In this document: positions 34,783 through 43,549 of the stretch, piece by piece
How positions within the stretch are numbered: the stretch's first letter is position 1
How the letters are laid out: each line of letters begins with the position of its first letter
DNA from: Bacillus sp. FJAT-14578
GTDB taxonomy: Bacteria > Bacillota > Bacilli > Bacillales > Bacillaceae_H
DNA: 64,000 nucleotides
Assembly: GCF_000504165.1 (NCBI RefSeq)
Contig: NZ_KI632505.1
Span: 248,001 to 312,000 of the forward strand
Direction of reading: 5' to 3'
The notes under the pieces: model-generated
What the model saw: only the letters and a program-made list of their open reading frames with translations
Told to the model about the DNA's origin: nothing
Databases searched by the model: none
Program-made: the position numbers and the translations under genes

Positions 34783-35045
34783 CAAAACGCCCCTACTGTT
34801 AATCAGTAGGGACGAGATTTCTCGCGGTACCACCCTAAATTATGAACTCATGTTCATCGCTCTTTCATCATAACGGCTGTTGGCCGTCTTTTTCCTCTCG
34901 CTTCACACGATCCGAAAAAGATGCTCAAGGGGTGAATTTCATGTTCCTTTTTGTACTGATTCGCACCATCCATCAGCTCTCTGAATACAGGGAAAGTGAA
35001 CATTACTAACGTCCTATCATCGCTCAACTATTTAAATTTTCATTT
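34783..35045 (-). promoter_or_regulatory. T-box leader of aroA, probable phenylalanine specifier
   Basis: Minus-strand leader RNA. Stem I contains the AGTA-type region (GACGTTAGTAATG), a distal loop (GAGCTGATGGATGGTGCGAA) and the specifier loop GAAATTCACCCC followed by TTGAGC. The codon immediately before ACC is TTC (34936-34934), so the cognate would be tRNA-Phe. The T-box AGGGTGGTACCGCGAG lies at 34836-34821 and the terminator CCCTACTGATTAACAGTAGGG at 34811-34791 with a following T run. Uncharged tRNA should stabilise the antiterminator and allow aroA transcription when phenylalanine is short. Confidence 0.88.
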
Positions 35046-35076
35046 TTTTCAAACTATATTGTCTTTCTTGTTTTGT

Positions 35077-35106
35077 ATTATAGTTCGGAACCAAATTCCG
35101 AGTCAA
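35077..35106 (-). promoter_or_regulatory. Sigma-A promoter of the aroA leader
   Basis: On the minus strand TTGACT (35106-35101), 18 bases, TATAAT (35082-35077). The -35 box overlaps the stop codon of the upstream acetyltransferase gene. Confidence 0.8.
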
Positions 35107-35651
35107 TAGGTTTTAAGAAAAAATTTTTTTGAAAGCGTTTTTATTTTTTTAAACCTATTTTTCGTTTTTTTTCGGACGGTCGATCCAAAGCAAGACCAAG
35201 CGGGGGACCGCAGCTCCCATAACAATAGGTCACCCTCCATACCGACTTGCTCCATGCCCAGTTTTTGGAGAACCCGGATGGAAGCCTGATTATTTTGTAG
35301 ACAATCCGCTTTCACTTTTTGAACACGGCCGGTTGAAAAGGCCCACTCGATGAGCCCTTTGGCCCCTTCTGTCGCATAGCCCTTCTGCTGATGCCCTTTG
35401 GCAATACCATAACCGATATCAACCATTCCGTCCTTGTCCGGTTTTCCTTTAAACCCCATATCCCCAATCAATTCACCGCTCTGATGATCCACCATGAACC
35501 AGACTCCCCAGCCAAATTGGGAAGGGTCGCTGTTTACATGCTGAACGGATTCCAATACATGATTTCCGAATGAATGTCCTCGCTCTGCGTATCGTTCCAC
35601 CAGCTTTAGTGTACAAGGAATCAGAACAAGTCTCTTTGTTTGAATTTCCAT
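35103..35651 (-). CDS. GNAT acetyltransferase with unusual basic tail
   Basis: 182 residues. A RimJ/RimL-like acetyltransferase (starts MEIQTKRLVLIP) with the acetyl-CoA-binding helix pattern GYGIAKGHQQKGYATEGAKGL (split at 20: GYGIAKGHQQKGYATEGAKG) and the late motif NNQASIRVLQKLGM. It probably acetylates a ribosomal protein N-terminus or a small amine. The last about 35 residues (from SPAWSCFGSTVRKKTKNRF onward) are Lys/Phe-rich and coded by a strong A/T-rich inverted repeat; family members usually end earlier. The tail may result from loss of the original stop codon. Confidence 0.82.
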   Translation of the reverse strand: MEIQTKRLVLIPCTLKLVERYAERGHSFGNHVLESVQHVNSDPSQFGWGVWFMVDHQSGELIGDMGFKGKPDKDGMVDIGYGIAKGHQQKGYATEGAKGLIEWAFSTGRVQKVKADCLQNNQASIRVLQKLGMEQVGMEGDLLLWELRSPAWSCFGSTVRKKTKNRFKKIKTLSKKFFLKTY

Positions 35652-35726
35652 TCCATGCCCCCCAGCCTCTCTTCTTCACTCATTTTTATGCGCGAATGTG
35701 CCTTCATCATGAATATCGTCATGAAT

Positions 35727-35764
35727 GAAAGGGGCTGTTTTTCACATGAAAACAGCCCCCTTCC
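35727..35764 (-). terminator. Terminator of the thiamine-binding protein gene
   Basis: AAAGGGGCTGTTTT pairs with AAAACAGCCCCCTT, adjacent to the stop codon at 35768. Confidence 0.75.
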
Positions 35765-35767
35765 CAT

Positions 35768-36073
35768 TCATTGCATTTTCGCCCGTACTGCGTTTAATTT
35801 CCGCTCCATCGAATGTTCCTTATCACGGCGGTCATCGATGCGGATATTCGTGCATACCCGCTGCAAACCATGCTGAAACGGAACTTCATGAATCTCTTGA
35901 ACGATTTCCAGCAAATCCTTTAATTCTCCCTCAATCAATGTACTCATCGGTGTCAATTCATACTTGATGCGCCCTTCATGTTTCTGTAATACTTTATGTA
36001 TTTCCGCTACGTACTCACTTACGCTTGGCGTAGCGGTCCCGACTGGAATGACGGTTACATCGATAATGGCCAT
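35768..36073 (-). CDS. MTH1187/YqgV-family thiamine-binding protein
   Basis: 101 residues, the normal family length. The start MAIIDVTVIPVGTATPSVSEYV and the motifs YELTPMSTLIEGELKDLL and ERKLNAVRAKM are diagnostic for the MTH1187 (DUF77) family. These are tetrameric ferredoxin-like proteins that bind thiamine or its derivatives; their physiological role is unsettled. GGAGGGAG precedes the ATG. Monocistronic. No TPP riboswitch is visible upstream. Confidence 0.88.
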   Translation of the reverse strand: MAIIDVTVIPVGTATPSVSEYVAEIHKVLQKHEGRIKYELTPMSTLIEGELKDLLEIVQEIHEVPFQHGLQRVCTNIRIDDRRDKEHSMERKLNAVRAKMQ

Positions 36074-36326
36074 ATGACTCCCTCCAATTATTGTTTTTAT
36101 GCTTTTCTAGCCTCACCCTATCATACCATACGCAAAAAGAGGCTGCGAATATCTCGCTGCCCCTTAAACCTTTTTCACTTAATATGTTTACACAGCGAAA
36201 AAAAGGGGGATAGAATGATACCCACCCCTTTTGTTTAGCCTGCATTCGGTACGCTCATCGAGTGGAGGCTGACTTTAAATAGATTGGTTACCTCACATCT
36301 TACATCATGAATGACACAAAATCGAC

Positions 36327-36989
36327 TTAGACGAAGCTTTTGCTTCCGAGGTAACGTTTTGACCAATAAGAGCTGCTCATTGAGGCAACACTTACCCCTT
36401 TTGAAGATGAACTGTGAATGAATTGTCCGTTTCCAATGTAAATTCCCGCATGGGACGCGCCTGTTTTGTATGTTTGAAAAAAGACAATGTCGCCCACTTG
36501 AGGCTTGCTGACCTTTGTCCCCTGTTTATAAATGCCCTCTACTGTACGAGACAAATCGACACCCGCTGCCTTTTGGTATACATAGTTTAAGTATCCGCTG
36601 CAATCGAATCCCTTCGGTGTTGTTCCACCCCATTTGTAAGGAGTTCCTGCATATTTTTTCGCTTCTTTAACCACTTGGGCGCTTTTATTCACGCTCACAC
36701 TTGCTGTTGAAGAACCTAATAAACGGAAAACCGCACGGCCGGCAATTCCATCCGCCGGGAGTTTATTGGCTTTTTCGAAGCGGTATACCGAATCTTTTGT
36801 TATTTTCCCATAATATGTAGTCGTATTTCCTTTAAAATATCCTTTTTTCTTTAGCGCTTCCTGCAATTGTTTCACATCTTGATGGTTCATGCCCGGTTTT
36901 AATGTCATGTCTCCCATTTTGGCATGGCCGATTGTTGGCAATAATGTCAGTGTAGAACATAATGCCAAAGAATATATAAACTTTTTCAT
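36327..36989 (-). CDS. NlpC/P60 peptidoglycan endopeptidase with binding domain
   Basis: 220 residues. Signal peptide 1-23; a PG_binding_1 domain at about 32-92 (HQDVKQLQEALKKKGYF, AGRAVFRLLG); an NlpC/P60 domain at about 103-220 with catalytic C130 (GFDCSGYLNYV), H180 (ASHAGIYIGNG) and H192. Cleaves gamma-D-glutamyl-diaminopimelate bonds in stem peptides outside the cell. All catalytic residues are intact. GGAGG precedes the start. Monocistronic, with a long upstream region. Confidence 0.93.
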   Translation of the reverse strand: MKKFIYSLALCSTLTLLPTIGHAKMGDMTLKPGMNHQDVKQLQEALKKKGYFKGNTTTYYGKITKDSVYRFEKANKLPADGIAGRAVFRLLGSSTASVSVNKSAQVVKEAKKYAGTPYKWGGTTPKGFDCSGYLNYVYQKAAGVDLSRTVEGIYKQGTKVSKPQVGDIVFFQTYKTGASHAGIYIGNGQFIHSSSSKGVSVASMSSSYWSKRYLGSKSFV

Positions 36990-37450
36990 AAAGGATTTCC
37001 TCCAAAGTTAGAATCTACTAAACTTGAACGCTTACATTCTACCAATGCAATGTTACAGAGAAAGAACGTTTATGTTACAAGAATGTTACAAAAATCGACA
37101 TAAATCTATGTACCTATTTGTAAAAACGTATAAAAGACTAGTATTTTTTATTAAAAAGATGCTCAATTATGTATGTAAATCTGTCTGATTGCTCACTTCA
37201 AATAAAGAGCAACATGCTGTCGGTTATGTAAAAAGATGTACATTTTGAGTACACACTAGGGATGATTGACCGGACCATCCTCCCTGATTTTTATGAACGG
37301 ACGGCAGGCATTCCCCGATTGAACGTTCCTTGATGAAAGATAAAAAGCAGAAATGAGGGACCTCTTTAAATCTTTCTTTTTCACAGACAAAGAATATTTT
37401 ACCACAATATCCATATTTACACTACACGTATATTACCATTTGAATGTATA
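36990..37450. other. A+T-rich upstream region of the NlpC/P60 gene
   Basis: About 460 bases without a supported gene. Contains a short hairpin AGGGATG...CATCCTCCCT (about 37259-37287). Promoter and possible autolysin-type regulation of the endopeptidase should lie within 36990-37150. Confidence 0.4.
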
Positions 37451-37728
37451 AGAGGTTGTTCAAAAAGTCCGGGAAAAATGACCGTCGAAATTACTTGTAC
37501 AGGACGTACTGATCCGACGTTCGCCACAGGACGTGGCGGTTCTTAGTCGGGCTTCATAAGCTTGCTTTTCCGCTACTCACGTATTAACAGCATACGCTCC
37601 GTTCCTTGGAAAAGAAGATCACTTTTCCGGCGTGCGATGAAGAATCGTGAGAAGCTTTCCTTTATGCTCAAAGCTACGCTTCCTTGAACTTCTCGGTCCT
37701 TTTTGTCCTCCTTTTTGAACATACACTA
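37451..37728. mobile_element. MITE-like element with terminal inverted repeats
   Basis: The left end AGAGGTTGTTCAAAAAGTCC and the right end, read in reverse, TAGTGTATGTTCAAAAAGG share an exact TGTTCAAAAAG core and continue with similar G/A-rich bases to GACCG. About 280 bases are enclosed, containing no convincing frame. Size and symmetry suggest a non-autonomous element or a large palindromic repeat. No transposase in the window. Confidence 0.55.
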
Positions 37729-37772
37729 TAAGGTAAAATGGTAAACTCTCCTGCTTGTTAAGCCTTGATAAA

Positions 37773-37814
37773 ACAAAACAAACGGCCCTTCCGAGAAAGG
37801 CCGTTCGTTTTGTT
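37773..37814 (-). terminator. Terminator of the NSS transporter gene
   Basis: ACAAAACAAACGGCC pairs with GGCCGTTCGTTTTGT; the arm overlaps the stop codon and T residues follow on the minus strand. Confidence 0.75.
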
Positions 37815-39150
37815 AAATGATGCCGACCACATCGAGGAACACGATGATGATCGCGATTGGAGCAATAAACCGCAATGTCAGCAGCCATAAAGAAAACCAT
37901 GCTTTCACACTGCCCGCTCCTTGTTCCAATTCGGTTACAAGCATTTTCTTATCCATCTTCAGCGGAATGAAGACCGCAATTAAAAACGCCCCTATCGGCA
38001 TTAAAATGTTACTCACCAGAAAATCGGCGTTATCGAAGATGTTTTTTCCAAATAACGTTACATCACCAAGGACACCGAACGAAAGCGCTGATGGAATACC
38101 GACAACAAAAATAAGCAAACCGGACATCCATGATAATTTCGTTCGCTTTTGCTGTTCTCCTTTTGCAAGAGAAGCGACGATGATTTCCAGCATGGAAAAA
38201 GCTGAAGTCAATGTGGCGAATAAGAAAAGAGCCAAAAAGAGCATTAAAAACACGCCGCCAAAGGGAATCTGGTTAAAAATGGACGGCAATACAATAAACA
38301 ATAGTCCAGGTCCCGCTGCGGGTTCCACACCAAGGGCGAATACGGCCGGAAAAATCGCCAAACCGGCAAGCAGCGAGATGATCAAGTTCAAGACGGCAAT
38401 GGAAACAGCCGACTTCGGCAAGTTTTGGTTTTTATCTAAATAAGAACTGTATGTGACCATAACCGATACACCGACACTCAATGAGAAAAACGACTGTCCC
38501 AATGCAAATAAAACCGTTTCCGATGTAATCGCCGAGAAGTCCGGTTTTAAAAAGAAGGCGACGCCTTCCATCGCATTGTCAAGCGTCAATGAACGAATGA
38601 TGATCGCGATGAAAATGACAAATAAAGCAGGCATCATATATTTGTTGGCCGCCTCGATTCCATTTTGAATCCCTCTGGCGACGACGAAAATCGTGATGAT
38701 CATAAACAAAAATTGGGCGCCTACCGCCAATCCCGGATTGGAAATCGTTTGCCCGAACAACGCTTCATAATCGGCAGTACGGGCTAGTTTTCCTGTTAAG
38801 CTGTAAAATAAGTATTGGATAATCCAACCCCCGACCACACTGTAAAAGGATAAAAGGATAAAAGATGTGATGACGCCCAGGTATCCTGTAACGGTCCAAA
38901 CCGTTTTCGGCGCGATTGTTTGATACGCACGAATCGCTTCCTTTTGGGTGCTTCTTCCAATCACGAACTCACCGAGAAGAAGCGGCAAACCAAGAATCGC
39001 CGTAAACAGGATAAACAAAAGGAAGAAAGCCCCTCCTCCGCTCGTTCCCGCTACATACGGCAGTTTCCAGATGGCGCCGATTCCAATGGCAGAACCGGCG
39101 GAAGCTAAAATAAAGCCCAGTTTTGATGTCCATTGTTCTGATTGATTCAT
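37813..39150 (-). CDS. Sodium-dependent transporter, NSS (SNF) family
   Basis: 445 residues from ATG 39150 (better spaced from GGGG than ATG 39156). Eleven to twelve membrane helices with the LeuT-fold signature at the N-terminus: [20 protein letters not shown], then [17 protein letters not shown] with the unwound TM1 sodium/substrate site. Also present are [19 protein letters not shown] and [18 protein letters not shown] (TM6). Imports an amino acid or similar compound with sodium. It resembles YocR/YhdH of Bacillus; the substrate is unknown. Confidence 0.92.
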   Translation of the reverse strand: MNQSEQWTSKLGFILASAGSAIGIGAIWKLPYVAGTSGGGAFFLLFILFTAILGLPLLLGEFVIGRSTQKEAIRAYQTIAPKTVWTVTGYLGVITSFILLSFYSVVGGWIIQYLFYSLTGKLARTADYEALFGQTISNPGLAVGAQFLFMIITIFVVARGIQNGIEAANKYMMPALFVIFIAIIIRSLTLDNAMEGVAFFLKPDFSAITSETVLFALGQSFFSLSVGVSVMVTYSSYLDKNQNLPKSAVSIAVLNLIISLLAGLAIFPAVFALGVEPAAGPGLLFIVLPSIFNQIPFGGVFLMLFLALFLFATLTSAFSMLEIIVASLAKGEQQKRTKLSWMSGLLIFVVGIPSALSFGVLGDVTLFGKNIFDNADFLVSNILMPIGAFLIAVFIPLKMDKKMLVTELEQGAGSVKAWFSLWLLTLRFIAPIAIIIVFLDVVGII

Positions 39151-39317
39151 ATGCATTTCCCCATCTCTAAGTAAGATATTGTTTCATCTTATACTAGATT
39201 GTTTTATTAGAAAAGGGGAGATGTCGAATTTTCGAACAAATTGTCTGTTAACATAATTTTGTTACTGTCTCCTTTTTATCTCTTTAGTCATTCCAGATCA
39301 ACGAAAGGCCTTATTTT

Positions 39318-39740
39318 TCACTTCGCGCTCCGGCTGTAATCCGTTGATTGGGCAAATTCTTCTTTCGTCCCGACAAAGAAATTTACTTCGCCCGGATTCG
39401 TTTTGCTTTCACGACCTTGTGTGGCCCCATGAATTAATTTACCCGGCTTCAATTCTTTTCGCTCTCCGTCTTTCGTCACGTAAAAATACTTGTTCGTCGC
39501 CCAGCCTTCATGCGTGACTGTCGATTTCACTTTACTTACTCCTTTTTCATTCACCTTTATAACAATGTAGTCTCCCTCGGCTCTTGTTTCTTCCCCGAAA
39601 TCTTTATCGTATTCGACCCTCACCCATCCCTTATAGCCGTCTGGTATTAAGTATAGATTCGATGATACCGTATCATCCACGCTGCAGGCTGTTAAAAAGA
39701 GCATGGCATACACACACAGAAAAAAAAGCAACTTCTTCAA
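39318..39740 (-). CDS. Lipoprotein, probably DUF6843 family
   Basis: 140 residues with a lipoprotein signal and lipobox LTAC at about 17-20. The mature part has the motif YLIPDGYKGWVRVEYDKDFG, which I associate with DUF6843 proteins of Bacillus, and a second motif VNFFVGTKEEF near the C-terminus. Attached to the outer face of the membrane; function unknown. AAGGGGAGAC precedes the start. Monocistronic between transporter genes. Confidence 0.75.
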   Translation of the reverse strand: MKKLLFFLCVYAMLFLTACSVDDTVSSNLYLIPDGYKGWVRVEYDKDFGEETRAEGDYIVIKVNEKGVSKVKSTVTHEGWATNKYFYVTKDGERKELKPGKLIHGATQGRESKTNPGEVNFFVGTKEEFAQSTDYSRSAK

Positions 39741-39823
39741 CGTACTGTCTCCCCTTCATATATAATCATACCTTTATTGTTTAGCCTGGATTTCAAATCT
39801 ATACAATGAAGAATTCCATGGAC

Positions 39824-39942
39824 AAAAGCGCAAGCGCCTTGATCAGCCCCGACAAGCATAAGACGATCCAGAATAGAAGGTGCTTTTTACCTTCAATTCT
39901 GGAGTGGCTAGACCCAAGAGGGGCTAGGCGCTGGAGCTAGAT
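39824..39942. repeat. Dispersed palindromic repeat (copy 1)
   Basis: Starts AAAAGCGCAAGCGCC, contains CGACAAGCATAAGACGATC, a central palindrome (CCAGAATAGAAGGTGC... with CACCTTCAATTCTGG-like complement) and TGGCTAGACCCAAGAG, and ends GGCGCTGGAGCTAGA. The copy at 51537-51651 shares these blocks in the same order. Confidence 0.75.
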
Positions 39943-39996
39943 GCCGAAGCGCTTATCCATAAGTCCAGATTTTATAATTTCCTACCCATCAAAGAA

Positions 39997-40096
39997 AGGC
40001 CCCGCTTGGAAATCCAGTAAAACCAGGATTTCCAAGCGGGGCCTTCATGAGGATAGCTCAAAAGGGTTGGCTTTCGCCCTTTTGGGTCATCCCCGG
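39997..40096 (-). terminator. Double-hairpin terminator repeat behind brnQ
   Basis: Hairpin 1: GGCCCCGCTTGGAAATCC and complement (39998-40015, 40027-40044). Hairpin 2: GATAGCTCAAAAGGG with CCCTTTTGGGTCATC (40052-40091). The same two-hairpin plan occurs at 47427-47530. Confidence 0.75.
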
Positions 40097-40102
40097 CTTT
40101 TA

Positions 40103-41458
40103 TTATGCTTCAATGACTGATAATCTTTGGATACGGACAGCTATTCCTGTAATCAGGATCGCAACCAGAACCGGCACTAACCAGCCGAGTCCCTGACTGT
40201 ATAGGGGCAGCGTTCGCTCATAAAATGACACAACCTGTTCCATCCAGTTGAAATAGGCGATCCCAAATAAATCACAAAATGTTTTAAGCCCGTCAATCGT
40301 ACTGATCATGAATGCCACTGCTGTCGCTGCTACGTAGACAACACGTGAATGATTGAATAGCGGTGACAAAAATGTCAAAATCATCAACGCAATGGCAAGC
40401 GGATAAAGGAACATTAAGATCGGGATTGAATACATAATAATGTTGGACAATCCGAAGTTTGCAATAACGAATGAGAATAGTGAAAAGAAAATCACGAACA
40501 TTTTGTAACTTACTTTCGGCAGCAAGGTGTGGAAGTATTCACCGCAAGCTGTAATTAATCCGATACTAGTCGTTAGGCATGCAAGTATGATAATAATGGA
40601 TAGGATAACTGTTCCAAAACTTCCGAAATAATAAGATGAGGCACTGCTAAGCACTAGTCCGCCTGACTCAAAAAGGCCGAATTTTTCTATGCTCGTTGCA
40701 CCTAAATAAGCAATTCCTACATAGATAATGCCGAGAAATGTTATGGCAACCATTCCTGATTTGACTGTTGCAGATAGAATATCGCGTTTAGATGTCACAC
40801 CCATCGCACGGACTGCATTGATCACGATAATTCCGAATACAAGCGAAGCGAGCGCATCCATTGTGTTATATCCTTCCAAAAAGCCTTTCGCGAACGCTCC
40901 AGTTGCATATGCCTCTTGAGGCGCTTGGATCGTTCCCATCGGTTTAACAACAACCATCACTAATAACACAGCGAGAAGAATGATAATCCCGGGCGATAGA
41001 ATCTTCCCGACACGGTCGACAATTTTCGCAGGGTTTAGAGAAAACCACATCGTAATGATGAAAAACACTAGTGTAAAAATGAATAACCCCATCTGCGTAG
41101 AGCCTTCACCTATTAACGGCGCAATGCCGATATCATACGCAACTGTACCCGTACGTGGAGTTGCAAAAAATGGACCAATCGTTAAATAGAGAAGTGAAGT
41201 AAAAACTACCGCATACTTTGGATGAATTCGACCCGCAAGTTCCTGCAAGTTAGAACTTCCCGAAAAACCCATCGCCAAAATTCCAAGGAACGGCAACCCC
41301 ACTCCTGTAATTAAAAAACCAATCACTGCAGGCCAAATGTTCGTTCCGGCATTTTGACCAAGTTGCGCCGGGAAAATGAGATTTCCCGCTCCAAAAAATA
41401 GAGCAAATAACATGACCCCTATTACAAAATAAGATGAAAATGATAGTTTGGTCTTCAT
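40103..41458 (-). CDS. brnQ: Branched-chain amino acid carrier BrnQ
   Basis: 451 residues, twelve predicted membrane helices, full-length LIVCS transporter. Diagnostic start SYFVIGVMLFALFFGAGNLI followed by FPAQLGQNAG, then GVGLPFLGILAMG and PRTGTVAYDIG. Imports leucine, isoleucine and valine with sodium. AGGAGG lies just before the ATG. The upstream region has two A/T-rich sequences similar to CodY boxes, so control by amino acid sufficiency is plausible. Divergent from an AbrB-type regulator gene. Confidence 0.95.
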   Translation of the reverse strand: MKTKLSFSSYFVIGVMLFALFFGAGNLIFPAQLGQNAGTNIWPAVIGFLITGVGLPFLGILAMGFSGSSNLQELAGRIHPKYAVVFTSLLYLTIGPFFATPRTGTVAYDIGIAPLIGEGSTQMGLFIFTLVFFIITMWFSLNPAKIVDRVGKILSPGIIILLAVLLVMVVVKPMGTIQAPQEAYATGAFAKGFLEGYNTMDALASLVFGIIVINAVRAMGVTSKRDILSATVKSGMVAITFLGIIYVGIAYLGATSIEKFGLFESGGLVLSSASSYYFGSFGTVILSIIIILACLTTSIGLITACGEYFHTLLPKVSYKMFVIFFSLFSFVIANFGLSNIIMYSIPILMFLYPLAIALMILTFLSPLFNHSRVVYVAATAVAFMISTIDGLKTFCDLFGIAYFNWMEQVVSFYERTLPLYSQGLGWLVPVLVAILITGIAVRIQRLSVIEA

Positions 41459-41561
41459 ACGATAAATTCCTCCTAAGATGTCAAATCTATTTTTAACATG
41501 AGTAAATTGTCTCGAAATATATGCGATAGATGAATAAAACTATATTACTTTAATCATTTAA

Positions 41562-41598
41562 AATTTTCAATATATTATTTTAAAATATTTAGAAAATT
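41562..41598. promoter_or_regulatory. Possible CodY boxes between brnQ and the AbrB-type gene
   Basis: AATATTTAGAAAATT (41584-41598) matches the CodY consensus AATTTTCWGAAAATT on the minus strand with two mismatches; AATTTTCAATATATT (41562-41576) has three. The background is very A/T-rich, so the matches are suggestive only. Confidence 0.4.
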
Positions 41599-41720
41599 TA
41601 AATAACAAAAATTACCTATACATAAATACACATAATCCATACCAAAAAGTAACATTGACTAATATTTTTCATAACAATATGATTAATTAAAATCTTAAAT
41701 ATACAAAGGGGTGTATAATA

Positions 41721-42008
41721 TTGAAATCAACAGGAATGGTTCGTAAAACGGATAAGCTGGGAAGAGTGGTACTTCCACAAGAGCTTCGCCGTATGTTACA
41801 TATGGGCGATAAAGCTCCATTAGAAATTTTTGTTGATAGAGATCGCATTGTTTTGAGAAAATACAGCCCTCATAAAGCCTGTCAAGTAACTGGAGAAATA
41901 TCAAATCGAAACCTTTCCTTTTCTAATGGAAAGGTGATTTTAAGTCCAGAAGGCGCTCGAAAATTAGTTGAAGAGATACAACAAAAATTACATGTAGCGA
42001 TGAAGTGA
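41721..42008 (+). CDS. AbrB/Abh-family transition-state regulator
   Basis: 95 residues from a TTG start with AAAGGGGTG at good distance. The N-terminal swapped-hairpin DNA-binding domain reads KSTGMVRKTDKLGRVVLPQE, then LRRMLHMGDKAPLEIFVD. The C-terminal domain has CQVTGEISNRNLSF and GKVILSPEGARKLVEEIQ. Length and sequence place it with AbrB and Abh, tetrameric repressors of post-exponential genes. Which of the two it corresponds to is unclear. Divergent from brnQ. Confidence 0.92.
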   Translation: MKSTGMVRKTDKLGRVVLPQELRRMLHMGDKAPLEIFVDRDRIVLRKYSPHKACQVTGEISNRNLSFSNGKVILSPEGARKLVEEIQQKLHVAMK

Positions 42009-42147
42009 GAAGTTCTTATTCCAGTTATCACCGGCAAAAATAGCTTTCACTCGCTGCATGCTGTATACAAATCCAGTTAACATAACCATACTTTTCAGAA
42101 ATGAACCACAAACAACCCCCTTGAGCATGCCAAGGGGGTTGTTATCT

Positions 42148-43425
42148 TCATTCTTTCGCTTCCACTACTGGCTGTACAAATGAATCGTCTTCTTTTAATT
42201 TGAAAAGCGGGACAATCAGTAGTGATCCAATCAAAAATAATACACCCGAGACTACATACACACCGGATAACGTTAACGGTGCTTTTAATAGTCCTGAAAC
42301 CGACATTCCGATTACCATCATCCCCATAAACAACGGATTGAGTACACCGTTTACGCGTCCAACAAATGATTCATCAGTATTTTTTAAGATTAACGTGTTA
42401 ATCCCAATATGGATGCACGGGAAAAACAGACCGTTAAACACTTGTAAAATAATCGTCAGCAGAACACTTGAGGACCACCCAATACCAATCGTACTGATCA
42501 TGCTTACAAATAAACCGATCGCCAGAAGCTTTTGAGGAGATATCTTCTTAGAAAAAGCCATCACCATGCCGCCGCCAACTAACATTCCAGCGCCATTAGC
42601 CATTAGCAGCCACTGGAGAAAACCCTTTGTCTCTCCGAGATTTTCAATCGCGACAAAAATCATGAGCGGTTGGATGAGTCCAACCGCCAGGCCGCATACC
42701 GCAAAGATAGCGCCCATTGATTTAAGTACCTTGTTTGACAATACGTAGCGAAAGCCATCCGCCAGCTCTTTCTTAAAATTGCTTTGCTCTGCTGTTTTTT
42801 CCTTCTCCATATCACGAGGAAGAAACATTAACACTAGAGCAGAAAGCAAAAACATGACACCCATAACGGCAATCGAAGTGATAATCCCATACTTTTGGTA
42901 GACAAAGGTTCCAATCACCGGACCTATAACCATGAAGACAGCCATCAGCGATTGAAACATGGCCATGGCCGATTGCAGTTGCTCACCGGGCACATGCTGC
43001 TTTAAAAGCCTCATGGCAGACGGCATGGAAAACTGTGATAAAATAGCTGACACAAGTGTCGCAAAAAAGATCGCTTGCCACGACCCATAAATGAGTGCCA
43101 ACAGCACAAAAAAGATCGACAATGCAGACAGCAAGTCACACCATACCATCGTAAGTTTAGGCTTCCATCGGTCTGCGAATGTGCCTCCAATAAATGAAAA
43201 GACAAATATAGGCGCAAACTCTGCAATTGAAATCAACGAAACATAAACCGGGTCGTTGTTTGTAATGTCTGTGACATATAAAAGAATAGCAAAATTCCTT
43301 ACCCAAATCCCAAGTTGCAGCAAAAAGTTTGACGTCATAATCGCTAAAACAATTCGATTGGCGAATATACTTCCAGCTGGTTGGCCTTTTGGTAAAGACG
43401 AACCCTCATTACTATATATCTCCAT
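42148..43425 (-). CDS. MFS efflux transporter (MFS_3 type)
   Basis: 425 residues, twelve predicted membrane helices, with the MFS loop motif GGTFADRWKPK between helices 2 and 3 and FSMPSAMRLLKQHVPGEQLQ in the central region. The layout matches macrolide-efflux-like (MefA) or siderophore-exporter-like (EntS) transporters. Probably a drug or metabolite exporter driven by protons. GGAAAGGTAGG precedes the start. A short terminator (CCCCCTTGAGCATGCCAAGG, about 42117-42138) follows. Confidence 0.88.
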   Translation of the reverse strand: MEIYSNEGSSLPKGQPAGSIFANRIVLAIMTSNFLLQLGIWVRNFAILLYVTDITNNDPVYVSLISIAEFAPIFVFSFIGGTFADRWKPKLTMVWCDLLSALSIFFVLLALIYGSWQAIFFATLVSAILSQFSMPSAMRLLKQHVPGEQLQSAMAMFQSLMAVFMVIGPVIGTFVYQKYGIITSIAVMGVMFLLSALVLMFLPRDMEKEKTAEQSNFKKELADGFRYVLSNKVLKSMGAIFAVCGLAVGLIQPLMIFVAIENLGETKGFLQWLLMANGAGMLVGGGMVMAFSKKISPQKLLAIGLFVSMISTIGIGWSSSVLLTIILQVFNGLFFPCIHIGINTLILKNTDESFVGRVNGVLNPLFMGMMVIGMSVSGLLKAPLTLSGVYVVSGVLFLIGSLLIVPLFKLKEDDSFVQPVVEAKE

Positions 43426-43549
43426 TTTATTCCTACCTTTCCTCTAGTTAAAAATAACATCTCGAAACATACGTTCGGAAAAATGTCCCTTCTGTTACTA
43501 TACACCATTACGCAACGTAAAGGTCAATGAAAAAAGTTCATATTTTTAT

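Noticed and set aside
37619..37900. 93-codon minus-strand frame in the MITE-like element
   Set aside because: Crosses the element end and the 3' end of the NSS gene in another frame; no start signal.
37817..38443. 208-codon plus-strand frame opposite the NSS transporter gene
   Set aside because: Shadow of a transporter coding sequence; Asn/Lys/Thr-rich nonsense composition and no start signal.
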